A stretch of DNA of 64,000 nucleotides from Closterium sp. Naga37s-1 (taxonomy: Eukaryota > Streptophyta > Zygnematophyceae > Desmidiales > Closteriaceae). The notes under the pieces are model-generated. The model was not told the DNA's origin. It saw nothing but the letters and a program-made list of their open reading frames with translations, and did not search any database. A program made the position numbers and the translations under genes. The stretch is taken from assembly GCA_947471745.1 (NCBI GenBank), contig CANJKZ010000724.1, positions 2,210,501 through 2,274,500 on the forward strand, in the 5' to 3' direction. The stretch's first letter is position 1; every line of letters starts with the position of its first letter. Shown here one piece after another: positions 21,741 to 33,700 of this stretch.

Positions 21741-24700
21741 TCAAATTCTATCTAAACAATCAAGTTTCGAAAATAGGAGGTCGTCTAAAGAAGGGCAGGT
21801 ATTCTCTTCGCCTGCAGTGATCTCTTGGAAGACATACAAACCGTTCCTACACGGCAGTGAACTGTTGGCAGTCCGGCAGCAAGTGATCTCCACACCCAAA
21901 GCAGATTGCCGGGCAGCAAGGGCTCTCTTTGAAAAAAAGTAGCGTTTCGGGGGTCGAATCTTGAGGCGCCTCAGAAACCGTGTGAAGGCCAGCAGCAGCA
22001 GCAGCACTGCCAGTGGAAGCATCAGGTGCAGCATCAGCAGATCGTGAGGCGCAAGAACATCAGACAAAGCCATCCCCACGGCTGCAGTGGCCGGTGGAAG
22101 CGAGGGTGTGAGGAAAGGCGTCAAGATGCCACCCAGTGCTGGAACGCCTGCAGCTGCAGCAGCCGCGCCTCCAGCTCCCTCAGCTCCACCTGTGGTCAGG
22201 AGGGAGGCTGTGGGGAGCCACAGGGAGGTGTGGAAGGCGGAGCATGGGGGCCATGGGTACAAAGGAGTGGCATGAGTTGCAAGGTGCATGGCACATGAAG
22301 CACAGCAGAAGGATGTCGCAGAAAAGCGGATGTGAATAGGCATGTGGCACGAGCACATGAGCTAGTGATTAATGCGCCTTGATCATCCTTGAACGAAGGG
22401 AGCTGTGGTGGAGGAGGTATGGGTGAACGTAAAGTGAGAGCAGGTGCACAGCAGCACGAGCACACACCATGCTGACGCAGTGCGAGCAGTGGAGTGGAGT
22501 GGAGTGGAGTGGAGTGGAGTGGAGTGGAGTGGAGTGGAGTGGATGGAACCAGGTCCGGCTTGGTTCACTCCACTCAACTCCACTGCCCACTGAGCAGGTG
22601 CAAAGCAGCATGTGCGCAGCAGCAGGTGCTGCTGTGCACCATGAACCTAGCAAGCAGGCATGACAGCAGGTAGGCATGGCAGCAAGAAGGCATGGCAGAA
22701 AGCAGGTATGTTGGCAAGCAGGCATGTTGGCAAGCAGGCATGTTGGCAAGCAGACTTTGGAAGACAAGATGCAGCTGGGCCGAGCTTATGGCTGAAAAGG
22801 AAGAGAAAAGGAAGAAGTTATCAACTAGACATGCATTCGCCATCAGGCATACCGTGAGGGACGCACGTGCCAGCAGCAGGCCCTGGCGTGTACCCCTCAT
22901 CACAGTCGCAGTGGCCCTCGGGTTCACAGTAGTGTGGCGGCAGCTTATCCTCATCATCATCACAGGCAGTCATGTTGTGATTGGGGTCCGGCTCGAAGGA
23001 GCACACGCCATGGCCGCTGCACGGCGGGGTGAGCGGCTGCGCCCCACAGAACGCCCGGCACTCGCTGGCACACCTCTGGTTCCGCCCGGCTCTGCTCTGC
23101 TTGGGCCCAGGGCTGCACCAATAGGAAATGTCTTCAAGGCAGTTGTGGTGAAACAGGCACACGCTGTGGTAGTCTTGATAGATGTCTGGGACTGAGTCGT
23201 CGGTCTCGTTGAAAGGGTAATCTTCTGCTGCGGCTGTGAAGTAGTTGTTTTCTGCCGTCGCGATAAAGAACATGTAAAGGAAGGAGGGCAGCTCTCCCGA
23301 CAGCTGGTTGCCTTCAAGGTGGCTGGAAGAGAAGAGGGGAGGTGGGAACGGAAGAGGTGGGAAAGAAGAGGAGTGGTGGGTGATGGTAAAGAGGGAGTGA
23401 TGGGAGGGGGGAGAGGGAGTGTCAGTCAGTGAAGGGACAGGAGTACCGTGTGCGTGTTGAATGGGATGGCATGCCGATGCTGGCCGAGAGGGCCTTTTGA
23501 GTTCTTGTATCGTCAGCGCTGACGTGCTTAGCCTTCGATTTCTCGTATCATCTCAAGTGTAGGCAGAATGGGATTGGGTAGGCAGAATGGGATGGGGTAG
23601 TTAAGAACGGATTTGGGTAGGCAGAATGGAATCGGGTAGATGAAAGGCATTAAGACATGAGCAATGAATTGACTTAGAAAGGCCTTTTGGGTCGACATGA
23701 ACAATGGTAAGCTCGGGAGGGAAGTGGAGAGTAAGTGGTGTCCCCTCTATGGTAGAGGAGAGCATGGGATGGGATGGGAAGTGGAGAGTAAGTGGTGTCC
23801 CCTCTATGGTAGAGGAGAGCATGGGATGGGATGGGAAGTGGAGAGTAAGTGGTGTCCCCTCTATGGTAGAGGAGAGCATGGGATGGGATGGGAAGTGGAG
23901 AGTAAGTGGTATTCTTTCAAAAAGACTGACCCTTCAAGGTGTGGCCTTCAGCAAGCAAAAAGGAAGAGACGGGTGGGTAGCAGAAAGAGAGGTGAAAGCG
24001 AGGTGATGCGAGGAGTAGGGGTAGCGTTTCATAGCAAAGAATAGCCATCCAGAGATGATTACTCGCAGTGATTGCAGCTGGTTGCTTTTGAAACCCTCAA
24101 CCGGAGGTGACCCAGCAGACATTCTTTAGGGACGACAGAGCACGTAACACTGACAAGTTGTTTAGAAAGAAGTAATTAAATACACCACCGCTGAGCAGAG
24201 TAAACACTTCAGCAGACACTTGAGTGTGGTGACAGCAGAGGAGGTAACACTGACTGACAGGAATAAGAGATTCGTGAGCGTGGTGAAGACAGCAGGTATC
24301 GTTCCTGCAAGGCGATTGTTGCTGAGTCTCCTGAAGGTGCGTGGGTGAATGGACATGGAGGGAAGGTGAGGAGGCACGCATGACTCGTGCGGGCATGCAT
24401 GCCTCGTGCGGGCATGCATGACTCTTAAGTCATGGATTGCTATGCACCCTGGCTGGGCAACAGTGGTCACATCACAGGCGAGTTAAACTTGCCTCGTTAC
24501 GAGTTTTCTTGTTTTCAACTTGGCAGAGTTTTGAAAAGAACTAGCCTATAAAGGAGAGTACCGAATCGAGCCGGATCCGAATCGAGTGTAGAAAATCTGG
24601 GGCGACTTTCACTCGACTGGCCATAGTACTTGGGCAAGTTCTGTACCCGGCGAGGCGAGGTTTACTCGCCTCGCACGTTTGCTCATGAGTGTCAGTCAGT

Positions 24701-27700
24701 GCTGTTGCTGAAAGGTGTGTGCCTTGAGAAACACACACCCGCACCAGCAGACGGGATTGCCGTCCGCAATTGGTGCCTCCACGCTCTCCCATTCATGGCC
24801 TTCTTCTCCCTCCTCTCCCTCCAATTCCGTCCTCATCCTACTCCCCCTCTCAAACCCCCGATGCTTGGCAGAGAGAGGCAGGCGGAAAGAAGTGATGGAG
24901 AGGGGGGGTGGAGGAAGAATGGGCGCACAGGCTCTTGAGCGCGGTGAGGTGGGCAATGGAGGCGGGAATGGTGCCACTCAGCCTGTTGCCTTCAAGGTCC
25001 CTGCAATGGCATGAGGTTGGGATGACAGGGCATGGAATGGAATGGAAAGGGATGGGATGGGATGGGATGGTATGGAAAGAGATGGGATGGGATGGGATGG
25101 TATGGAAAGGGACGGGATGGGATGGGATGGTATGGAAAGGGATGGGATGGGATGGGATGGGATGGGATGTGATGGGATGGGATGGGATGGGATGGGATGG
25201 GATGGGATGGGATGGGATGGGATGGGATGGGATATGATGGGATGGAAGGCGAGGCCATTAGCCCACAGGGATGCCTCCACTCGCTCACTCACTCACCCAT
25301 TCACTCCACTCGAATGGTCCTTCATTAAATAAGCAAGATAGTACAGCACATTCATAATACAGCCATACAAACAAGGCAAGGTAAAACTAAGGCATCTCAA
25401 GCTCGGGCTCGAGCACGTGCATAAGATCTCCCGTGCTTAGGGGCTGCCCCTGAAGGGCCGTGGGGGCTGACCCAGCAGTAAATGCCGTCAAGGTCTTGGC
25501 AGCTAGCGCGGTTGCTTGCGCGCGTTGGAGCGTGATTAAAAAAACGCTGCCGGTAAGAGTAATAGATTTTCGCAGCCTCCCTAGAGGAAGGCTCGGCGTT
25601 GTGGAGGCGCGCTTATCGGCGAGGTTTGCGCACAGGCGGGATGGGTCGGGATGAGATGGGATGCAATGGGATGGGATGGGAGGGGATGGGATGGGATGGG
25701 ATGGCATGGGATGGGATATGATGGGATGGAAGGCGAGGCCATTAGCCCACAGGGATGCCTCCACTCGCTCACTCACTCACCCATTCACTCCACTCACTCA
25801 ATCACTCACCCTCTCATCCCCTCAAGCATTCATTCACCCACTCGTCACTGACTCGCCCATGCCCTCTCTCAGCATCTCACTCTCCCACTCACTTGCTCAC
25901 TGGGGGACCCATCATGTCACCACGCCTGACCATCCCACACCGCCTTGCATGCCTTCCCTGTCAGAACTTAAGCTTAGAATCCATACATTAGTAATGAGCT
26001 CAAGGCTCTTTAAGTACATCAGAAATGGGCAAGGTAAGGATGGGGAGAGAATCGGGGGCAATCCTAGGGGATTGGGGGTAATCCCAAGGCAATCTCCAAT
26101 TGGTGGGTTGGAGATTGCTTGAAAATCACATTTGGGATTGGTTGGGATGTGGGTGTACACCCAACCAAACACAAAGTGTACATTACACTAGGATATAAAA
26201 GTGCAAGTACAAAATGTGAGATTGATGGCTAACACTAACACCCCCCCATAGGCGTCAATCGAACTCAAGGAGGAGAAGGTGGGGCACATAGCCTCATGGT
26301 GCCAAGGAGACGATGGTGAGGAACCTTTCCAAGGGGCTTGGTGAACAGATCAGCCAGGTTGCAGTCAGATGCAACGTACTCCACGTTTAGCTGTTCACGC
26401 TGAACAAGGTCACGAATGAAGAAGTGGCGAAGTTCGATGTGCTTGGTGCGAGTGTGGTACACTGGATCCTAGGAAAGGTGAATAGTACTCTTATTGTCAC
26501 ACCAGAGGGTGGGGGTGGGCTGCGGGGTAGCCAAGCTCCTGGAGGAGGAAGGTGAGCCAACGGGCCTCTTGAGCCGCCATGGTGCCAGCATAAAGATCTG
26601 CCTCACAGGAGGAGAGGGAGACTGCAGAGCGCCAGCTAACAACTTTACTGCCAAGGGTGAAACAGTAGCCCTGGGAGGAGCGGCGGTCGGTCTGGTCATC
26701 AGCCCAAGAGGAGTCAGATAAGCCTTCCAGGCGAGGAGAAGAAAGACCACCAAGTGTGAGGACATGAGACTTGGTGCCCTTCGAATAGTGCAGCACCCGC
26801 ATAGCCGCACTCTTGTGAAGTTCGGTGAAGCGTCCAGGAGCCACAAAGCGAGAGAGGACACTGACAGGGTATGCCAGGTCAGGCCGGGTGCACATCATGG
26901 CGTATATGAGGGACCCAACAAGCTCTGGGTATGGCTCGGAGCAGGCCTACGGTGTGGGAACAACTGGAGCTGTGAGGAGGTGCTGTAGTGGTAACGGGGT
27001 GGCCGAGGGTGTGCACAGCTCCATCTCGAAGCGCTTGAGAACATTGTTCATGTAGAACTCCTGGGAGAGTGAGATGGTGCGAGCCTGACGATCACGAGTG
27101 ATCTCCATCCCCAGGTAGTGCTTGAGGTCACCGAGGTCTTTCATCAGGAGGGCCTTGCTCAGGGCCGCCTGGACAGAGGTCATCTAAGCTGAGTCCTTGG
27201 CAACGAAGATGAAGTAATCGACGTAGACAAGGATGTAGAATGGCTCAGAGTGACGGCGAATGAAGAGAGTCGGGTCAGCAGATGATGGGTGAAAGTCCAA
27301 TGAGGGAATAACTTTTTTCACTTTATTGTGCCATTCACGAGGGGCTTGTTTGAGGCCATAAACAGGGAGATTTAGCTTCCAGACAGTGTTGGGAGGGAAC
27401 TCTCCTGGAAAGCCTTCAAGTCGGTCCATAAACATAGTCTCCTTGAGGTGTCTTTGCAGGAATGCGGAAGAGGCGTCCATGGATTTGATCTCAAAGTCTT
27501 CTCGTGCGGCTACATCCAAGAGCGTGCGAACTGTGGGTGGTTTGGAAGTGGGAGAGAAGGTTTTGAAGAAAGTACTGCTGCTAAGTGAATCCGTTGGCCA
27601 CATAGCGCGCTTTGAACACTGGGGCCTCGTCTGGAAGCTGCTTTACTTGAAACAGCCACTTGCCCCCAACGATGTTAACTCCTGGAGGTGGAGTTTCGTC

Positions 27701-30700
27701 GTCGAAGGAGTGGTTGCAAGTGAAGGCTTCACACTCAGCTTCCATGGCAGCGCGCCATTCGGCAGCATGGGGACCCGAAAGAGCCTCTTGGACGGTGAGA
27801 GGGATAGGGATGGTCGGGTTCTCCGAGAAGTTGAGCGAGGGTGATTTAGTGATATCGGGGAAGATGTGCGAGAGCTGAGGAATGACAGCGTGGAGATCAC
27901 ACAGCTCCTCATGCCTGTCTTCCAGAAGGGTAGACGGCACACCCCTTTAGCAGGAGGAGTCGGATTAATCACTGAGCATCGAATGGCGAGTGCTAGTGGA
28001 GGAGCAGCCCCATGCGACCGAGTGCCATGAGCCACCGGAGAGGAGGGTGGAGCAGGCGTGACTGGAGGGGACGGTTTAGGAGGCTTGGGGGGAGGGAGCG
28101 GCCGTTGCTGGTACGTGATCAGTTCGCTCGGTTGCGGGAGAGCAGGTTCCTGAGTGGGGGAGGGAACGGAGTGAGGAGGTGGGGCTGGAGGGTTCGACCA
28201 CCGATGGTATGTGATTGGTGCGCTTGGTAGTGAGGGCGCAGTTGGCAGAGTGGTTGAGGGGGGAGATGGAGGAGCAGCTGCCGAGGACACCGGAGAGGTC
28301 GGGTCAGAGACCTCAGACGGAGATGGTGCGATGGCAGGAGAGGTAGGAGGTGAGGGAGCTGGTGCGGGCGGAAGTTCAGGAGGCGCTTCAAAGTCAGGCC
28401 ACACAAGGGATGGTTCGGAGGGGGGGTCCACCCCCGGGGTGGAGTAGAAGGGGCCTGTGTGGAGAAAGACGCGTCCTGCGTCCTGGACGCATGCGCCCAG
28501 ACGCAGCGTCTTAGACGCAGGACGCTAGAGGAGGGCCTTTAGGACGCATGAAAAGACGCATGCCCGGGCAGGGCATAAAAAACCCCCGGGCAGCCGAAAA
28601 ATGATGTTATAGGGTATGATAAGGGGGGGGGAACGACGATGCACACATTTGAGGCAAATCGTCCCCTTCAAATTTTCAGGGTTTAGGGTTTACGAAGGAG
28701 AATTGTCTTGGTAAATCCTCTAGGGTGTTTTTGATGGTCGAAATGGGTTAGGGGGGGTCGACATGACGCGAAATTGACAGTCGCGTCGAAATCGTTAAAG
28801 TCAATTTCGCGCTGGGGCAAAATTTTTTTTTTTCCGGTCAACCCGAAAAAAACATTCGGGGTGCGTCTTGCGTCTGAACGCGCGTCCTGCGTCTCTGCGT
28901 CTGGACGCTGCGTCCAGACGCAGGACGCAGCAGGACGCGTGCGTCTTTCTCCACTTAGGAAGGGGCGAGTCTCATCAAAGACGACATCTCGGCTCCGGAC
29001 TAGTTGTTGGGTGGAGGGGTTGAGGAAAAAGTAGTCGGGGGAGTCGGCGTTATGCCCAAGGTAGATGCACGTTTGAGTTTTGGGACCAAGCTTGCCACCT
29101 TGCTGCCGCCGAGCCTGGGGGTTGAGGAGGACATAGGCGGTGCACCCCCAGACGCAAAGGGGCGAGCAGTGGGTGTTTTACCGGGCCGGAGCGTGGTGGG
29201 AGTGGTGTCGGGGAGATGCAGGTGGGGATACAGATTGTAGAGGAGGGCGGCATGGTAGAGGGCATACCCCCAGAGCGAGAGCGGTGCGTGTGAGTGGCTG
29301 AGGAGACAGAGAGTGATTTGCACCAAGGCGTGATTGCGGCTCTCCGCTATGCCATTCTACTGCGGGTTGTCAAGAAGAGTGAAGTTTTGCAAAATGCCGA
29401 GAGAGGAGCAGAAGGCTTCAAGTTTGGTGTTGCAAAATTCACAACCACCATCCAAATGGAGGCGCTTGACCTTGGTGCCGAAGGTGGTATGTGCCTGTTT
29501 AATCCATACCATTATGGCCCCTGGAGCGTCAGCCTTAGTGTGGAGGAGGTGCACAGAGACGTAGCGAGTGTGGTCATCAACTATCAGAAGGAAACAACAA
29601 TGGCCACCTCGTGCGGCAACCGGGGCAGGGCCCCAGACGTCCATGTGTACTATATCCAATGGGGCTGCTGCTACTAAGGGTGAGGCAGGGTGGGCTGTTG
29701 GCGTAGCTTGCTCTTGGTTCAGTCAAGGCACGTGGGAGCGGGCGAGTCAGATGGTGGAGGAAGTGAAGCTGGCAGGCCGAGAAGAAGCTTCTTGGGGGCC
29801 ATGTTAGCAAGCGTGCGGAAGTTTGGGTGCCCGAGCCGATGGTGGTAGAGGACAGTCGGATTAGAGACATGAGCATGGTGTGATAGCAGCCTATGCTTGG
29901 GTGGTTGACACCTGTGGGATAGGTACACGCAGCGTGTAGAGGCCGCTGCTGTTGAGGGTGAAGCGAGCTAAGACCTTGTTGGTGAGTGGTTCAATGATGT
30001 CACAATAGTCCTCGTATTCCGAGATTATGGTGCGGAGCTCATCCTCCTGAAGTTCCTTTTGGGCCAATAGATTGTGGCGTAGTGAGGGCACGCACATGCC
30101 GGTGACAGTGGCAGATGGGAATGCGGGGCACGGGACAGTGGACGAACCCTTGACAAAAGTGGTGACGCTTGAGTCAGCTCCCAAAAGAAGAATGGGTGTA
30201 GAGAAGGGTTTGAAAGAGAGTGTCTCTTTGAGCACTGTGTGAGTGGCACCACTGTCGAGTGTGAATTTTATGTATTGTGGTGCTTGTGATGAGCCGATGT
30301 ACTGGGAGCTTGCTTTTTTAATCATGGCAGTGCTAGGGAACAGCAAGTTGATATGCACATCAGCAGGAGCATTATCACTAGCACTAGCCAAAGCTGGGTC
30401 CTGGACCTCAACTAGGTTGGCCTTATGAGGGCGCATCCAGTTCGGCGGCTTCTTGTCGACTCCGTGGATGGCATATCATTCGTCGTCTTTCTTCTTGAAG
30501 TACGTAGCGAGGGGGTGGTTGGTGCCACCACACACGTGTACTTTGCGGTTGCCATACTTGACAACGTAGGTGTACGGAAGGAAGCGGTTGCGCTGGAAGG
30601 GTGCCGAGGCGACGCTTGCTTGAGGCATGGAAGCACGGAGGGCGTAAGCCTTGGCTTGAACCGTGAAGTCTTTCTCGGCAGAGAAGAGGGCGGAGGAGAC

Positions 30701-33700
30701 CTTTGCAAAAGTGAGGTCTTCCGCCGAGGATGTGAGGAGCATTTTCCTCGTGATTTCGAATGCCGAGGTGAGGCCAACAAGAAGGGCGGCTGTAGGAGCT
30801 TGTTCGGGGAAGACTATGCCCAGCTCCTTGAGTTCGCTGTGAATGGTCTGCACCTTGGCAATGTAGTCGGCCATTCCCGAGCAACCCTCAAGCCAGACTT
30901 GGAACATGCCGGGGATGAGAATGGCAACTTCGACTGCCGTCTTGTTCATGAAGCGATCTTGGAGATACTTCCTGATGGCGTTGGAGGTGGGATAGTTGTG
31001 GAACGTGTTGACAAGATCAGGAGGGGTGGATCTGATGAAGACGCTGATGATAACAGCATCGGCCTTCTCCCATTTACGGTATTTGTCAACAGCATCCTCG
31101 TACGCCTTCGTGTTAGCATCACTTGCAGGATCGGTCAGCCCAATGGGGGAAGGGGGCTGTTTTCCTTTGCCACGGTTGAGGAGGACGTCCTTGAGGTCCA
31201 ATCCTTGCACGCCACGGCTCAGGAGGTGCTTGTCAACCTCGTAGCTCCATGCTTTGAAGTTGGAGCTAGACCCGTCGGCTTCAAGGCGGAGTGGGGTGAT
31301 GGGGTTGGCGAAGGTGGACGAGGTGAAAGCTATGATGAAGACCCCTTTGTGTCTCGTGCGAAGCGCCTTTCTTAAGCACCGATAGGAACTTGAGGTTTAG
31401 GGTTTCCGAAGGAGAATTTGAAGAACTTGGAGTTTAGGGTTTACGAAAGAGAATTTTGAGGTTTATGGTTTCCGAAGGAAAAGATCCGAGGGACGCGAGG
31501 AGCGAAAAGCTTCAATGTCGGCCACTTCATAATGTCTCGAAGAAGGGATTTTAAGGCCGATGAAAGTAGGTCAAATCGGCGGATTTCAGTATAGTTAGCC
31601 CTATTCCTACACACCACCCCACACACACCCCTTTAGCTTCGCGGCTACGCTGCTGCTCAGCTTCGCTGCTACACGGCTGCTCAGCTGCGCGGCTGCACCT
31701 GTTCAGCTGCGGAGTGCCGTTGCGGGGCGACGGGCGGCAGCCCGACGAGAAGATGCAGGGCGATGGGCGCGGCCCGACGAGAAGCTGCAGAGCGACGGGC
31801 GGCGGCCCGATGAGAAGAAATGGAGCGAAGACGATTGACGAAAAAAATGCGATTGGTTAAAGCGCCGACGATGCGCTTACCAGAGAAGTCGCGCAAGTCG
31901 TCGAGAAGGAAGGGAGAGTGGCACGGGACAATTCCGGCCAAAGAAGTCGCGAATCACCGGCGACGGGATTGATGGCGGCTACGCCCGAAGAAAGCGGGAC
32001 AAGAGCCCGTTGAGATAGGAGGATCATGATACGCGTGTGTGGTTGAACTGCTTTGATACCATGTCAGAATCCATTCCAGAGGGGCAGAGGCAACAACCTT
32101 AGAATCCATATATTGGTAATGAGCTCATTACTAATATTGTCAGAACTTAACCTTAGAAGCCTTGAGGCTCTTTAAGTACATCAGAAATGGGCAAGGTAAG
32201 GATGGAGAGAGAATCGGGGGCAATCCTAGGGGATTGGGGGTAATCCCAAGGCAATCTCCAATTGGTGGGTTGGAGATTGCTTGGAGATCACATTTGGGTT
32301 TGGTTGGGATGTGGGTGTACACCCAACGAAACACAAAGTGCACACTACACTAGGATATAAAAGTGCAAGTGCAAAATGTGAGATTGAGGGCTAACACTAA
32401 CATTCCCCATCACCACTCACAACTCCTGTAGCTGCTTGAGGCCGCTTATTGCCTCTGGAATGGAGCCTGAGAGATTGTTGAAGTTGAGATTCCTGGAGGA
32501 TGGAGAGGGAGGGGGGAGGGAGGGTGGAGAGGGGAAGGGTGGGGAGGGGAGGGGCAGAGAGGGCGGATAGGGGATGGGCGGAGAGAAGAAGGGCCGAGGG
32601 GGGTAGGAGAGGCATTGCAGGCTGACCGTTGGAAGGTTGGAAGAGGAATAATTACTTCAAGGAGTTAAATTAAGGTGGAAATCTGAAGTGGAGGATGGAT
32701 GGGAGCAGTGCAGAGTTATGCTGTTCCCTCTATCCAAAGTGATGCAAGCAGTGGAAACTACCAGTTTTCCAGTCTCATTGACCTGATATGGTGAGGTGTG
32801 GCATCGGGTTTTGAGACACCTCAGAACTTGACCTCGTACAGTGAGTTGTGGCATCGGGCGTTGTTCATTTGCAGGACTTAGAACACACTACACTACACTA
32901 GACCGACACGATCCTTCCAAACCAAAACAGCAACGGCATAGCCGCATAGGTGACCAGGTAAATGTCGGTTGGTTGGAGCACCAACTTCACCCCGAAAGCC
33001 ATCGCTCCAAAACAGCGATGCTCTTCCTTACAGATCTTGCAGGTTGGTGAGCGCTCCTATTGACTCGGGGATGGACCCTGACAGCTTTTGCTCCTGAAGG
33101 ATTCTGCGATCAAGTGCGGTCCAGTGTGGTGGAGTGTGGTACAAAGTGAGTGATGCGTTGGGGTGCAGTTTTCTCCGGTGTAGAATGGAGGCGAGGAGAC
33201 AAGAGGCGAGGAGACAAAAGGTGATGAACCACGGAGAGGAACGGCGGAGGCTGGGTGTGGAAATGTTGATAGCACATGACCTCACATGCAACAGCAGTGC
33301 ATGTGTTGCAGTGTCTGTGGTGCACTGTGCAGTGTGAACTGTGAACTGTGAACTTTTGCTGATAGGAGCACTTTGCATCATACACCCTGGAGCAACGTTT
33401 CTATGCATGCACTCACTCACTCACTCACTCACTCACTCTCTCACTAACTCACTCACTCACTCATTCACCCACGAACCCAATGACAAATCAGGTTATCATC
33501 CCACAGCACCTTGCATGCCTACCCCATCACCACTCACAACTCCTGCAGCTGCTTGAGGCTGCTGATTGCCTCTGGAATGGAGCCTGAGAAGTTGTTGTCA
33601 GAGATATTCCTGGTGCATGGAGAGAGTGGGTGGAAACGGGGAGGATGGAAGGGCAGAGATGGTGGGGAACTATTGGAGAGGGAAGGCCGGAAGGGATGTT

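Larger units (their letters stand above)
25959..32402 (-). mobile_element. Ty1/copia LTR retrotransposon, 6444 bp, degenerate
   Basis: LTRs at 25959-26240 and 32062-32402 have TG...CA ends. The TSD TTCCC is at 25954-25958 and 32403-32407. Next to the right LTR the minus strand reads TGGTATCAAAGCAG (primer-binding site, 32061-32048). Next to the left LTR is the polypurine tract CCTATGGGGGGG. Gene order gag, protease, integrase, RT, RNase H is that of Ty1/copia. Several stop codons and frameshifts make it defective. It sits in the intron of LRR-A, about 20 bp downstream of the donor of exon 32492-32421, and the flanking gene remains open. Confidence 0.93.

Noticed and set aside
28012..28447. 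Plus-strand Gly/Glu-rich ORFs
   Set aside because: Antisense of the Pro/Ser-rich linker of the copia polyprotein.
30425..31375. 316-codon plus-strand ORF
   Set aside because: Antisense of copia gag, which shows recognisable gag and protease in the minus strand.
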